A stretch of 55,016 nt of DNA from Comamonadaceae bacterium (GTDB lineage Bacteria; Pseudomonadota; Gammaproteobacteria; Burkholderiales; Burkholderiaceae_C): positions 1 to 55,016 of the forward strand of contig CANBVJ010000017.1 in NCBI GenBank assembly GCA_947372865.1. The letters are read 5' to 3'. The translations under genes and the position numbers were made by a program. Each line of letters starts with the position of its first letter. Within the stretch, counting starts at the first letter, position 1. Below, one piece after another: positions 27,300 through 36,406 of the stretch. Under the pieces are notes generated by a model. That model had not been told where the DNA came from and searched no databases. It saw only the letters and a list, made by a program, of their open reading frames with translations.

Positions 27300-28379
27300 A
27301 TGGTCGCCGCCACCTCTGTTGTCCGAAGCGCCAGCCTGCACGGCTACCCGGAACTGGCCCGCCAGTTGGGACTTGACGCCAACGCACTCATGCGCAGCGT
27401 GGGCCTGAGCCCGCGTTGCCTGGACGACCCGGAAACCCCGATCAGCGCGGTCGCCGTGCGCGACTTGCTGGAGGCCAGTGCCCGCACCGCGCAGGCGGAA
27501 GACTTTGGGCTGCAGCTCGCGCGGGGCCGGCGTCTGGCCAATCTGGGGCCCATCAGCATTGTGCTTCGGGAAGAACCCACCGCGCGACAGGCGCTTGACA
27601 CCTTGTCGCGCTACCTGCGTTTGCTCAACGCCTCGCTGCTCACGCGCATTGAAGATGCGCAAGACGTGGTCATTATTCGCGAGGAGTTTTTGCTCGACGG
27701 TGGGGTGCCGGTGCGCCAGTCGATTGAGCTTGCCGTGGGGGTGATGTTTCGTATTTTGCAAGAGCTTTTGGGGCCCCAATGGCGGCCGCGCCGGGTCTGC
27801 TTTTCGCACCGAGCGCCCGCCAATAGCAGCAGCCACCACGCCTTGTTTGGCGCGCACCTGGAATTCAACAGCAGCTTTAACGGCATCGTCTGCGCGGCGC
27901 GCGATCTGCAGTTGCGCCTGCCCACGGCAGACTCTGGCATGGCGCCTTACGCACGCCGTTTTTTGGACCAGACCCTGAGCCGCACCGGCAACAACACCGC
28001 CCAGGCCGCGAGGCAACTGGTGGCCGCCTTGCTGCCGGGCGGGCGCTGCACCGCAGACCAGGTGGCCCAGCACCTGGCCATGGACCGGCGCACCCTGCAC
28101 CGCCATTTACAAGCGGATGGAGAAAGCTTCTCGTCGCTGATGCAAGCGGTGCGCTCAGAATTTGCGTTGCGGCAAATTATGGACGGCGACCACGCCATGG
28201 CCGAACTTGCCGAGCTGCTGGGTTTTAGTGGTGCCAGCGCATTTGCATTTTGGTTTCGGCGCCGCTTTGGGTGCACGGTATCGGCCTGGCGGAAAATCAG
28301 TCAAACACCCACGGTCCGCATTCCCCCCGTTGCCGGCCTGGCGCCTGACCAGAGCACTGCTTTTGGCCCGCAAACCTAG
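27300..28379 (+). CDS. AraC-family transcriptional regulator
   Basis: A 359-residue regulator. The N-terminal part (about 15-205) resembles the arabinose-binding-like domain of the OruR/ArgR-type AraC proteins, and the C-terminal part (about 235-335) holds two helix-turn-helix motifs, with VAQHLAMDRRTLHRHLQADG and LAELLGFSGASAFAFWFRRRFG. It is transcribed away from the Bug-dioxygenase-BKACE unit, which it most likely controls. Its stop overlaps the convergent iron-sulfur gene. Confidence 0.93.
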   Translation: MVAATSVVRSASLHGYPELARQLGLDANALMRSVGLSPRCLDDPETPISAVAVRDLLEASARTAQAEDFGLQLARGRRLANLGPISIVLREEPTARQALDTLSRYLRLLNASLLTRIEDAQDVVIIREEFLLDGGVPVRQSIELAVGVMFRILQELLGPQWRPRRVCFSHRAPANSSSHHALFGAHLEFNSSFNGIVCAARDLQLRLPTADSGMAPYARRFLDQTLSRTGNNTAQAARQLVAALLPGGRCTADQVAQHLAMDRRTLHRHLQADGESFSSLMQAVRSEFALRQIMDGDHAMAELAELLGFSGASAFAFWFRRRFGCTVSAWRKISQTPTVRIPPVAGLAPDQSTAFGPQT

Positions 28380-29164
28380 TCCGCAGCGCCGCTCGCCGCC
28401 CTAAAAAACGCCTGCATGTGAAACGCGTTTTGTGCGGGTGCTTGCGTGTAGTCCAAACCTACCGGACAAGCGCGCCGTGCAAGGCAGCCGCCGCCCAGGC
28501 AATCCTGGCCCGCAGGCCGCGCTAAATGACGGGCGCAGGCCGGCACGTCGTAGCCGCTGGTGCTAAACGCGCTCACCGGGCAGGCGGACAGGCAAGGCCG
28601 GTCGGCGCACGTGGCACAGGGGTTGGCGCTGGTTGATGGTGCGGGCAAAGGCACATCCGGGGCAATCAAGATGGCAGCGCGGTAGGCGTGCCAGAGGCCG
28701 TACTGCGGGTGAATCAGCAGCCCCAGCGGTGACGGAAATACCGCCTCGGCGCGCGCCGCCCAGAGCTGGAAGGGCCACACCGGCGTCGCGTCAAACGGGT
28801 ACAAGGCGACACCGCCTGCGGCCTGGGCAATGGCGTCCACGTGCTGGCGCGTCCAGCGGTTCAGCGGGTGGGGCTGGCCATCTGTAGCCTGGGGCGAGGC
28901 CGAAAACGCGCGCCACATGGCAGGCCCGGCGTTGCCCACCATCAGCAGCGTACCGGCAGCATTTCCGCCCGGCAGCAAAGGCAAAGCATCGGCAGGTGCG
29001 GGCTTGAAGCCGCCGCGCAGCAGCAAGCCCAGCGTATGCAAGGCCTGGGTGGTTTGCGCAAGCGCAGCGTGGTTTTTGGCCTGGGGCGCGGTGGGAACAG
29101 GTTTGGGGTGCACGGCAAATTTCTGGAGGGCGGGGCGCCCATTGTGCCGCGAGGCGCATGCCAT
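28376..29164 (-). CDS. Ferredoxin-like 4Fe-4S protein related to epoxyqueuosine reductase
   Basis: A 262-residue protein with two cysteine clusters near its C-terminus, CATCADRPCLSACP and CLGGGCLARRACPVG, enough for two 4Fe-4S centres. The N-terminal two thirds (GNAGPAMWRAF, LLIHPQYGLWHAYRAA) recall the QueG/cobalamin-binding reductase family, although the protein is shorter than QueG. Function is unknown. The start is uncertain: ATG at 29164 is used here, and a GTG at 29113 is an alternative nearer the conserved part. Confidence 0.75.
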   Translation of the reverse strand: MACASRHNGRPALQKFAVHPKPVPTAPQAKNHAALAQTTQALHTLGLLLRGGFKPAPADALPLLPGGNAAGTLLMVGNAGPAMWRAFSASPQATDGQPHPLNRWTRQHVDAIAQAAGGVALYPFDATPVWPFQLWAARAEAVFPSPLGLLIHPQYGLWHAYRAAILIAPDVPLPAPSTSANPCATCADRPCLSACPVSAFSTSGYDVPACARHLARPAGQDCLGGGCLARRACPVGLDYTQAPAQNAFHMQAFFRAASGAAD

Positions 29165-29284
29165 ACCTGCCGTCAGGCGCAGGCCCTCCTGTATCCTGCC
29201 GTCTGTTCCGTGCTGCAGCCTAGGGCGCAGCCAACCCGACTCATCAACCGCACCCGACCTCCCGCCCGGAGCGCAAAAATTGCC

Positions 29285-30508
29285 ATGCAAAAACCCTACG
29301 ACATCATTGTTTTCGGCGCCACCGGCTTTACCGGCCATTTGGTCGCCCAGTATCTGGCCGGCTTGCCCGAGGGCCAAGCCCCGCGCTGGGCGCTGGGCGG
29401 GCGCGATCTGGCCAAACTCGAGCGCGTGCGCACCGAGCTGGCCCGCCCGGACCTGGCGCTGGTGCAAGCCGACGCCCAAGACCCGGCCGCCCTGCGTGCA
29501 CTGGTGGCGCAAACCCAGGTGGTCATTTCTACGGTCGGCCCTTACCAGTTGCACGGCCAGGCGCTGGTCATGGCCTGCGCCGAAGTGGGTACCGACTATG
29601 TGGACCTGTGCGGCGAGCCGGTCTGGATGTCCAAGATGATTCCGCTCTTACAGGCCCCGGCCCAGGCCAGCGGCGCGCGCATTGTGTTTTCTTGCGGTTT
29701 TGACTCGATTCCGTTTGACCTGGGCGTCTGGTATTTGCAGCAAGAGGCGCTGCGCCTGAGCGGCCAACCGATTGCCACGGTGCACGGTCGGGTGCGGGTG
29801 ATGAAGGGCAGCGCCTCGGGCGGCACCCTGGCCAGCGCCCTGGCCACCGTGGCCGACATGGGCAAAAACCGCTGCAGCCGAGACGCCATGTTCAACCCCT
29901 TTGCCTTGACGCCCGGTTTCCAGGGCCCGCGCCAGCCCGAGGGCGAAAGCGCAGCCTTCGATGACTTGGCCCAGTCCTGGACCGGGCCGTTTGTGATGGC
30001 GCCCATCAACACCAAAAACGTACACCGCAGCAACGCCTTGCTCGGCCACGCCTGGGGCCGCGACTTTTATTACAGCGAACGCATGCTGACCGGCCCCGGC
30101 GCCCGTGGCGAAAAACGCGCCAAGGCGCTCGCCCGCAGCACCCGTATCCAGGGCGCCTTGCTGGGTTTCACGCCCACGCGCAGGCTGTTGCAGTGGCTGG
30201 TGTTGCGCAAGCCAGGCCAAGGCCCTTCTTTGCAAGAACGCGAGGCCGGGCGCTACGAGCTGCTGTTCATGGGCCGCACCGCGCGCGGCCAGACGCTCAA
30301 GGCGGTGGTAACAGGCGACCGCGATCCGGGCTATGGCTCCACCTGCAAAATGATCGCCCAAAGCGCGCTGTGCCTGCTGCACGACGTGCCTCGCAGCAGC
30401 GCCACGGGCGGCGTCTGGACCCCCGGCGCGCTGATGGCCGCACCCCTGGTGGCGCGCTTGCAGCAGCACGCGGGCTTGACCTTTGGCATGGAGGCAGGCG
30501 GCGCCTGA
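29285..30508 (+). CDS. Saccharopine dehydrogenase-like / trans-acting enoyl reductase family protein
   Basis: A 407-residue NAD(P)-binding oxidoreductase. It begins MQKPYDIIVFGATGFTGHLV, a Rossmann fold start, followed by STVGPYQLHG and YVDLCGEP, which are signatures of the saccharopine-dehydrogenase NADP-binding family that also includes mycobacterial trans-acting enoyl reductase. GFDSIPFDLG is another family motif. The substrate is unknown; lysine metabolism genes are not nearby. It is divergent from the iron-sulfur protein gene. Confidence 0.88.
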   Translation: MQKPYDIIVFGATGFTGHLVAQYLAGLPEGQAPRWALGGRDLAKLERVRTELARPDLALVQADAQDPAALRALVAQTQVVISTVGPYQLHGQALVMACAEVGTDYVDLCGEPVWMSKMIPLLQAPAQASGARIVFSCGFDSIPFDLGVWYLQQEALRLSGQPIATVHGRVRVMKGSASGGTLASALATVADMGKNRCSRDAMFNPFALTPGFQGPRQPEGESAAFDDLAQSWTGPFVMAPINTKNVHRSNALLGHAWGRDFYYSERMLTGPGARGEKRAKALARSTRIQGALLGFTPTRRLLQWLVLRKPGQGPSLQEREAGRYELLFMGRTARGQTLKAVVTGDRDPGYGSTCKMIAQSALCLLHDVPRSSATGGVWTPGALMAAPLVARLQQHAGLTFGMEAGGA

Positions 30509-30526
30509 TTGCGCCGCCCGGCCGGC

Positions 30527-32761
30527 TTAGCCCCGCCGCTCCTGCCGATAAGGTGGCAGGCCGCTGAGCATGCGCCGTCCATAGGCTGTAGTGGTCAGGC
30601 GTTTGTCGTAGCAAATCACCTGGGCGCGGTCGTCTTCGGTGCGGATGGCCCGGCCCGTCCATTGCAAGAGCTTGATGCCGGTGGCCGGAATCACCAGCTC
30701 GTTAAACGGATCGCGCCCCACGCTCTTGAGCCATTCAGCGCGCGCTTCGTCCACCGGGTCGCTGGGCGGCGCAAACGGCAGCTTGGCGATAAACACCGTC
30801 TCGCACAGGGCGCCGGGTAAATCCAGGCCTTCGCCAAACGACTGCAGGCCAAACAGGATGGACGCAAAACCTGCTTCCACCCGCGCCATGTGCGTGGCCA
30901 AGAGCCGGGTGCGCGACATGCTGCCTTGCACCAGTACCGACTCGGCCAGCGCGCCGGGCAGGGCGCCCACTGCGCTGCGCATTTGGGCGCGCGAGGTGAA
31001 CAAGACCAAGGCCCCGCGTTGCACCTGGGCCAAGTCGGTCATCAAATATTCCACCATCTCGGCGGTATAGGCCTCGGCGTTTTTGGGCTCGGCCAGGGTG
31101 TGCACCACGGTCAGGCTGCCTTGGGTGCTGTAGTCAAAGGGGCTGGAGACTTCGAGCGCCGTGACATAGGGCTTGTGGGACAGGCCGGCTTCGTTCAAAA
31201 AGTAGTCAAAACTGCCGCAACTGGTCAGCGAAGCGGATGTGACGACGGCGGCGCGCACCTGGCTCCACAAAAACTGGCGCAGCAAGTCGCCCGGCACGAT
31301 GGGGCAGGCGTGGGCGCTGATGTTCAAAAAGCCGCTTTCGCTTTCCACCTGCAGCCATTTGGCCAGCGGCTGGGCGCCGTGCTCCAGCAGCAGCGTGGCG
31401 GTGCCCACTACGCTGGACAGGCGTGGCGCCAGGGCGCCGAGCTTGGTGTAAAGCTGCGCGCATTGCAGGGCCTGGGACGGGTCTTCTTTGGCCACAGACT
31501 TGACCTCGGCGCCCAAGGCTTCCAGGGCCTTGGACAGGCCGGCCGCTTGCGCGTGGATCAGCGCCACCGGCTCGGTCAGCGTCTCGGGCAGCACGCCGTT
31601 GGCAAAGCGCAGCGTGCCGTCTTTGCCCAGGGTACTGGTGTGCACCAAGTCCAGCGCCATTCGGGCGAGTTGTTGCAGTGCGCTTTTGAGCTGGCTGGCC
31701 ACGGTGGCCACGTCTTCGGTCAGGCTGAGCTGCAGGCTGCGGCTTACTTCGGTCAGGATCTTGGGCAGTTTGTCGAGCCAGCGCAGGCTGCTCAGGTCCA
31801 TGGCGCTGCTGAACTGGTCAAGTGCTACGGCTGGCAGGTGGTGGCCTTCGTCAAAAATTACCAGGCAGTTGTCGAGTTCGGGCAGGGTCTTCATGCCCAA
31901 AGACGCCAGCACCAGGTCGTGGTTGGCGACGATGACATTGGCCTCGGCCAGCTTGGTGCGCGCTTGGTAATAGCTGCATTCGCGGTAGCGCGGGCAGTGG
32001 CGCGCGGTGCAACTGTGGCGCTCGGCGGCCACGGTGGTCCAGTCGCCGGGCTCGGGGGCGTCGTTCAGGCTGTCGCGGTCGCCGTCCCAGCGGCCATTGG
32101 CCAGCAGATTGGCCATGTGGTCATAGAGGCGCAGGCGTCGCTCTTCTTGTGCCTCGTGGGCGGGGCCGCGCTGGGCGCTTTGTTCTTCTTCAAACAGGTC
32201 TTCGTCCACGCCGCCCACGCCCACCAGGCGCTCAAGCTTGAGCTTGCACACATAGCGGCCCCGGCCCTTGGCCAGCGCATAGGCAAAAGGCTGGTCCATG
32301 GCCGCAGCCAGCGCGGGCAGGTCTTTTTGCATGAGCTGCTCTTGCAACGCCACGGTGGCGGTAGAAATCAGCACCCGGGTCTTGCGCTCCAGCGCCATGG
32401 CGATTGCCGTGCTGGCGTAGGCGGCCGACTTGCCCACGCCGGTGCCGGCCTGGATGACGGCAATCGCCTTGGTCGGGTTGTCGCACTCGCCCAAGTCGGC
32501 GCGACTCAGGGTGTCGGCCACGCACTGCGCCATGGCGTACTGGCCGGGTCGCGCCCGAAAGCCCGAGGTGTGGCCCACCACGTGCTCAAAAGCGGCCAGG
32601 GCATGCTGGGCAAAAGGGGACAGGGCGGCTTCAGAAGTCAAACGGGGCGGTCTCGGTAAAACGGGGAGTGTGAGGCAGACAGTGGCCGCCCGGGGCAGGG
32701 CGAGGCTGCCAGGGGCGCGGGCCGGACGTTGAATATAACGGTTGTGGTCACGGACGCCCAT
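30527..32761 (-). CDS. dinG: ATP-dependent DNA helicase, DinG/XPD family
   Basis: A superfamily 2 iron-sulfur helicase that unwinds 5'-3' and acts on R-loops and forked DNA. It has Walker A QAGTGVGKSAAY, DEGHH as Walker B, the iron-sulfur cysteines (YVCKLKL, and HSCTARHCPRYREC), and the C-terminal motifs QSFGEGLDLPG and QWTGRAIRT. The start is uncertain. ATG 32761 gives 744 residues with about 40 poorly structured ones; a TTG at 32641 gives 704. The ATG and its GAGG lie inside the loop of a 7-bp hairpin (32752-32774). No LexA box was seen. Confidence 0.9.
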   Translation of the reverse strand: MGVRDHNRYIQRPARAPGSLALPRAATVCLTLPVLPRPPRLTSEAALSPFAQHALAAFEHVVGHTSGFRARPGQYAMAQCVADTLSRADLGECDNPTKAIAVIQAGTGVGKSAAYASTAIAMALERKTRVLISTATVALQEQLMQKDLPALAAAMDQPFAYALAKGRGRYVCKLKLERLVGVGGVDEDLFEEEQSAQRGPAHEAQEERRLRLYDHMANLLANGRWDGDRDSLNDAPEPGDWTTVAAERHSCTARHCPRYRECSYYQARTKLAEANVIVANHDLVLASLGMKTLPELDNCLVIFDEGHHLPAVALDQFSSAMDLSSLRWLDKLPKILTEVSRSLQLSLTEDVATVASQLKSALQQLARMALDLVHTSTLGKDGTLRFANGVLPETLTEPVALIHAQAAGLSKALEALGAEVKSVAKEDPSQALQCAQLYTKLGALAPRLSSVVGTATLLLEHGAQPLAKWLQVESESGFLNISAHACPIVPGDLLRQFLWSQVRAAVVTSASLTSCGSFDYFLNEAGLSHKPYVTALEVSSPFDYSTQGSLTVVHTLAEPKNAEAYTAEMVEYLMTDLAQVQRGALVLFTSRAQMRSAVGALPGALAESVLVQGSMSRTRLLATHMARVEAGFASILFGLQSFGEGLDLPGALCETVFIAKLPFAPPSDPVDEARAEWLKSVGRDPFNELVIPATGIKLLQWTGRAIRTEDDRAQVICYDKRLTTTAYGRRMLSGLPPYRQERRG

Positions 32762-32825
32762 GCCTCAGGCGTCCCACCCCGTGCCTAGAGCGCCTTGCGC
32801 GTCCGGGCGGCGATAATCAAGGCAC

Positions 32826-32858
32826 CCCGCCTCGCAGCGATGCGACGGCGGGTTTTTT
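32826..32858 (+). terminator. Strong intrinsic terminator without an upstream plus-strand gene
   Basis: CCCGCCTCGCA (32826-32836) pairs with TGCGA and GGCGGG (32841-32852, one bulged base), loop GCGA, then six T. It points along the plus strand, but the gene on its left (dinG) is on the minus strand. It may end a small RNA or act as an attenuator in the leader of the transglutaminase-like gene. Confidence 0.75.
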
Positions 32859-32926
32859 GTTTGCGCTACCCCGGGGCATCTTTTTATGCGCCGTACGCGC
32901 CGTTTAACCTATTCGGAGTTCTCTTT

Positions 32927-34063
32927 ATGACCACCGTGTTTTCCAACGCGCCCGACGGCGCGCGCCGTCGTTTTCTTCAAACTGCGGCTGCCGCTTCGGC
33001 CTTGGCCACTTTTTCCCCGCTCGGTTTCGCGCAAACCGCTGTCGCTGAGCGCCAGTTCGCGCCGCAGGGCGGCACCTGGCGCACCTTTGACGTGACCACC
33101 CGCATTGAAATCGCAGCGCCCCAAGGTGCAACGCGCGTCTGGCTGCCCGTGCCCAGCATCAACAGCGACTGGCAAAAGTCGCTGGACTCCACCTTCACCA
33201 GCAACGGCAGTGCGCACATGGTTGCAGACGGCCACTACGGCGCGCGCCTGTTGTACGCCGAATTTGCCGCCGACAACGCCAAGCCCTTTGTTGAACTGAC
33301 CAGCCGCATCCAGACCCAAAACCGCGCGCAAGACTGGTCCAAAAAAGGCGTGGCCGCTGAATCGGCCCAGTCGCTGGCGCAGTGGACGCAGGCCACGCAC
33401 CTGATTCCGGTGGACGGCATCGTGCGCGATACCGCCAAAAAGGCCACTGAGGGCGCCAAGAGCGACGTCGAAAAAGCCCAAAAACTGTTTGATTGGATTG
33501 TGCAAAACACCTACCGCGAGCCCAAAGTGCGCGGCTGCGGCGAAGGCGACATTGCCGCCATGCTGGAAACGGGCAACCTGGGCGGCAAATGCGCCGACCT
33601 GAATGCCTTGTTCGTGGGTCTGTGCCGCTCGGTCGGCCTGCCCGCGCGTGACGTGTACGGCTTGCGCATTGCGCCCAGCGCCTTTGGCTACAAAGAGCTC
33701 GGGGGCATTCCTGCCAAGCTGCAAGGCGCGCAGCACTGCCGCGCCGAGGTGCATTTGTCTGGTTACGGCTGGGTGGCCATGGACCCGGCCGACGTGGCCA
33801 AGGTCATGCGCCAGGAAACTGCGCAGTGGATCAAAGACCCGAAAAACCCGGTGGTCTCCCCGGTCAACAAAGTGCTGTTTGGCGGCTGGGAAGGCAACTG
33901 GATGGCCTACAACAACGCCCACGACGTGGCGCTGCCCCATTCGACCGGCCCCAAGCTGGGCTTTTTGATGTACCCCCAAGCCGAAACCACCGCCGGCCGC
34001 CTGGACCCCTATGCGCCTGACGCGTTCAAGTACCAGATCAGCGCCAAGGAAATTGTGGGCTGA
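32927..34063 (+). CDS. Tat-exported transglutaminase-like protein
   Basis: A 378-residue protein with a twin-arginine signal (GARRRFLQTAA, residues 11-21) and a hydrophobic run, so it should be exported folded. The transglutaminase-like catalytic triad is C222 (GGKCADLNALF), H276 (AEVHLSGYGW) and D286 (AMDPADV). Bacterial members are usually peptidases or amidases rather than crosslinkers. The ATG at 32927 follows CGGAG. A strong terminator hairpin lies 69 bases upstream, so transcription must start between the two or read through. Confidence 0.88.
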   Translation: MTTVFSNAPDGARRRFLQTAAAASALATFSPLGFAQTAVAERQFAPQGGTWRTFDVTTRIEIAAPQGATRVWLPVPSINSDWQKSLDSTFTSNGSAHMVADGHYGARLLYAEFAADNAKPFVELTSRIQTQNRAQDWSKKGVAAESAQSLAQWTQATHLIPVDGIVRDTAKKATEGAKSDVEKAQKLFDWIVQNTYREPKVRGCGEGDIAAMLETGNLGGKCADLNALFVGLCRSVGLPARDVYGLRIAPSAFGYKELGGIPAKLQGAQHCRAEVHLSGYGWVAMDPADVAKVMRQETAQWIKDPKNPVVSPVNKVLFGGWEGNWMAYNNAHDVALPHSTGPKLGFLMYPQAETTAGRLDPYAPDAFKYQISAKEIVG

Positions 34064-34072
34064 TTGCAGGAT

Positions 34073-34088
34073 CGGCCCTCAGGGGCCG
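34073..34088. terminator. Hairpin between two convergent genes, possible weak terminator
   Basis: CGGCCC (34073-34078) pairs with GGGCCG (34083-34088) around TCAG, followed by only three T. It lies at the convergent ends of the transglutaminase-like and RluA-family genes. Confidence 0.4.
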
Positions 34089-35005
34089 GTTTCGCGCGCC
34101 AACTCCGCCAGCGGCCGCAAGGCCCGCTGGCTCTCAAAGCGCAGCGCCTGGCCGCTTACCGGGTCGGTAAAGGCGATGGACTTGGCCAGCAGTTGCAGCG
34201 GTTTGGCGTAGTCGGCGCTGCCCTCAGGCGTGAGCGTGGGGTAGATGCCGTCGCCCAGCAGCGGCAGGCCCAGGGCCGCCATATGCACGCGCAATTGGTG
34301 GCGCTGGCCGGTGATGGGCTCGAGTTGGTAGCGCGCCAGGGCGCCCAGGTTTTCTAGCGGTGTGATGTGGGTCAGCGCGTTGGGCGGGCCGTCTACTTCA
34401 CATTGCTGCATGAAGTGCGCGTTCTCGGCAATGCGGCTTTCGCGGCGCAGGGGCCAGGGCAGCGCCGGGTTCCAGGGGGCAACTGCCTGGTAGGTTTTGG
34501 CTACCTGGTGATTGCGAAACAGGGCGTGGTAGGCGTTGCGCGTGGCCGGGTTAACCGAAAAAAGCACCAGCCCGGCGGTATCACGGTCTATGCGGTGGAT
34601 GGGCACCAAGTCGTTCAGGCCTAGCTTGTTTTTTAGCCGCACCAGCACGGTTTCTTGCAGGTATTTGCCTGAGGGCATGACGGGCAAAAAATGCGGTTTG
34701 TCCACCACCAGCAGGTGCGCGTCTTGGTGCAGCAGCACTGCATCAAAAGGGATCTTGGGCTCGGGTGGCAGGGCGCGAAAGTAGTAGACGCGCAGACCAG
34801 CAACGTAAGGCGCGTCGCTGGCCAGGGTGTGGCCCAGGTCACAGCTCACGGCGCCAGACGCCATGCGCTGCAACCACTGCACGCGCGCCACGCCGGGAAA
34901 GCGCTCAACCAAAAAATCGAGCACCGTGGCCCAAGGGCCCAGGGGCAGCACCACGCTGCTGGGGCCCACGCCATCGCGCAGCGCCGGGGTGTGCGGAAAC
35001 TTCAT
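34079..35005 (-). CDS. RluA-family RNA pseudouridine synthase
   Basis: A 308-residue enzyme that isomerises uridine to pseudouridine in rRNA or tRNA. The catalytic aspartate is in HRIDRDTAGLVLF (about residues 137-149), with LLVVDKPHFLPV and the C-terminal ITGQRHQLRVHMAALGLPLLGD, all family signatures. It begins with an S4-like N-terminal part. Which RNA site is modified cannot be told. It lies 46 bases downstream of trmB on the same strand. Confidence 0.92.
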   Translation of the reverse strand: MKFPHTPALRDGVGPSSVVLPLGPWATVLDFLVERFPGVARVQWLQRMASGAVSCDLGHTLASDAPYVAGLRVYYFRALPPEPKIPFDAVLLHQDAHLLVVDKPHFLPVMPSGKYLQETVLVRLKNKLGLNDLVPIHRIDRDTAGLVLFSVNPATRNAYHALFRNHQVAKTYQAVAPWNPALPWPLRRESRIAENAHFMQQCEVDGPPNALTHITPLENLGALARYQLEPITGQRHQLRVHMAALGLPLLGDGIYPTLTPEGSADYAKPLQLLAKSIAFTDPVSGQALRFESQRALRPLAELARETGP

Positions 35006-35051
35006 GGCGCGCGCTCAGTGACTTGGACGCGCCGTCGGGCACGCCCGGACG

Positions 35052-35822
35052 CTAAATGCGCTCAAACACCACATCCCACACGCCGTGGCCGAGCTTGATG
35101 CCCCGGTTCTCAAACTTGGTGAGCGGCCGGTAATGCGGCTTGGGCGCGTAGCCCAACAGCTCGGGGTGCGCAGCGGCGGCGCGGTTGGCCAGCGTGGGCT
35201 CAGCGCTCAGCACTTCCAAAATCTGCTCGGCGTAGGGCTGCCAATCGGTGGCGCAGTGCAGGTAGCCACCCACTTTCAGGCGCTGTGCCAGTTTGGCAAT
35301 CAGCGGCGCCTGGATCAGGCGGCGTTTGTTGTGCTTGGTCTTGTGCCAGGGGTCGGGAAAGAAAATATGCACGCCGTCCAGGCTTTGCAGCGGCAGCATG
35401 TGGTCGATCACCTCGACTGCGTCATGGGCGCAAATGCGGATGTTGTGCAGGTCTTGTTCGCCAATGCGCTTGAGCAGCGCGCCCACGCCGGGCTCGTGCA
35501 CCTCGCAGCACAAAAAGCGGGTCTCGGGCATGACGGCCGCAATATGCGCCGTGGCCTCGCCCATGCCAAAGCCGATTTCCAGCACCACCGGGTGCGCGCC
35601 GGCATCACCGGGCAAGGGCGGGAACACTGTCTTCAAGTCAATCAATTGGTCTTGGTATGGCAGCAAGAATTGCGGGCCCAGCGCATCCACAGCTTTGTTT
35701 TGCCCCGCCGTCATGCGCCCAGCGCGTTTGACAAAGCTTTTGATGCCGCGCATGTAGACGGTTGGCGCTTCGGTGGGCGTGGCTTCGGTGCCAGGGGGCA
35801 GGGGGGAGGATTCAGACGTCAT
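35052..35822 (-). CDS. trmB: tRNA (guanine-N7-)-methyltransferase
   Basis: TrmB uses S-adenosylmethionine to make m7G at position 46 of many tRNAs. The 256-residue protein has the SAM-binding [11 protein letters not shown] and the tRNA-binding [16 protein letters not shown] motif. It starts at the ATG at 35822; a TTG ten codons upstream is less likely. About 35 low-complexity residues (Pro, Thr, Glu) come before the conserved [14 protein letters not shown] region. Confidence 0.95.
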   Translation of the reverse strand: MTSESSPLPPGTEATPTEAPTVYMRGIKSFVKRAGRMTAGQNKAVDALGPQFLLPYQDQLIDLKTVFPPLPGDAGAHPVVLEIGFGMGEATAHIAAVMPETRFLCCEVHEPGVGALLKRIGEQDLHNIRICAHDAVEVIDHMLPLQSLDGVHIFFPDPWHKTKHNKRRLIQAPLIAKLAQRLKVGGYLHCATDWQPYAEQILEVLSAEPTLANRAAAAHPELLGYAPKPHYRPLTKFENRGIKLGHGVWDVVFERI

Positions 35823-35929
35823 AAAGGGGAGCGGGGCGCACAGTGTGTGCAAGCAGGAGGTGCCGGTGCGGCGGAGTGCACGATTTTAGGGGCTAGGGTG
35901 CAGCGTGCGGCCCGTCGGCGTCCCGTGCC

Positions 35930-36406
35930 TTAAAGCAACCAAGGCACAAAGCGCTTAGTGCGGGTCTGGTAGTCGGCGTAGTCGGGGTGTTGCTCGGTCA
36001 TCCAGCGCTCTTCGAGCAGGGCCTTGGTCAGCAGCACCAAGCCCAGGGCCGCCAGCGCCAGCCACACCCAAAGTTGTTGCACTGCACAAGCGCAGGCCAG
36101 CCCGCACAGGGCGATGCTGCTGTACATGGGGTGGCGTATCCAGCGGTACGGGCCGCGCTGCACCACCTGCCCATCGGCGCGGGGCGTGGGGCGGATATTG
36201 AAGCTGCCCGGCGGATAGGCCCATAGCGCCCAGGCTGCCAGTGCCAGGCCCGCTGCCGCGAGCAGCGTCGCCGTTAGCGGCACCTGCCATGCAATGGCAA
36301 TCGGCACCACGCTGGCGCCCAGCAGCAAGATCAGGCCAAATTGCAGGCCCACCAGCAGGCTGCCCAGGTGTTTGCGAAGTTGTTCGGGTTTCATGGTGGC
36401 TGTCAT
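35930..36406 (-). CDS. Isoprenylcysteine carboxyl methyltransferase-like membrane protein
   Basis: A 158-residue protein with about three to four membrane helices and the sequence [14 protein letters not shown] (about 86-99), the SAM-binding region of the ICMT/phospholipid methyltransferase family. In bacteria such proteins may methylate lipids or small molecules; the substrate is unknown. Its ATG overlaps the gluQ stop by four bases (ATGA), so it is translated with gluQ. Confidence 0.8.
   Translation of the reverse strand: MTATMKPEQLRKHLGSLLVGLQFGLILLLGASVVPIAIAWQVPLTATLLAAAGLALAAWALWAYPPGSFNIRPTPRADGQVVQRGPYRWIRHPMYSSIALCGLACACAVQQLWVWLALAALGLVLLTKALLEERWMTEQHPDYADYQTRTKRFVPWLL

Noticed and set aside
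30890..32659. Very long open frame on the plus strand opposite dinG
   Set aside because: It is a mirror of codon bias in the GC-rich dinG gene, with His/Gln/Gly-rich low-complexity sequence and no recognisable domain.
32640..32826. LexA box upstream of dinG
   Set aside because: dinG is LexA-controlled in E. coli, but no CTGT-N8-ACAG was found here.
11589..34063. Linking Anbu (11589) with the transglutaminase-like gene (32927) as the known Anbu set
   Set aside because: They are about 20 kb apart with many unrelated genes between, and the transglutaminase-like protein is exported, unlike the cytoplasmic Anbu partner.
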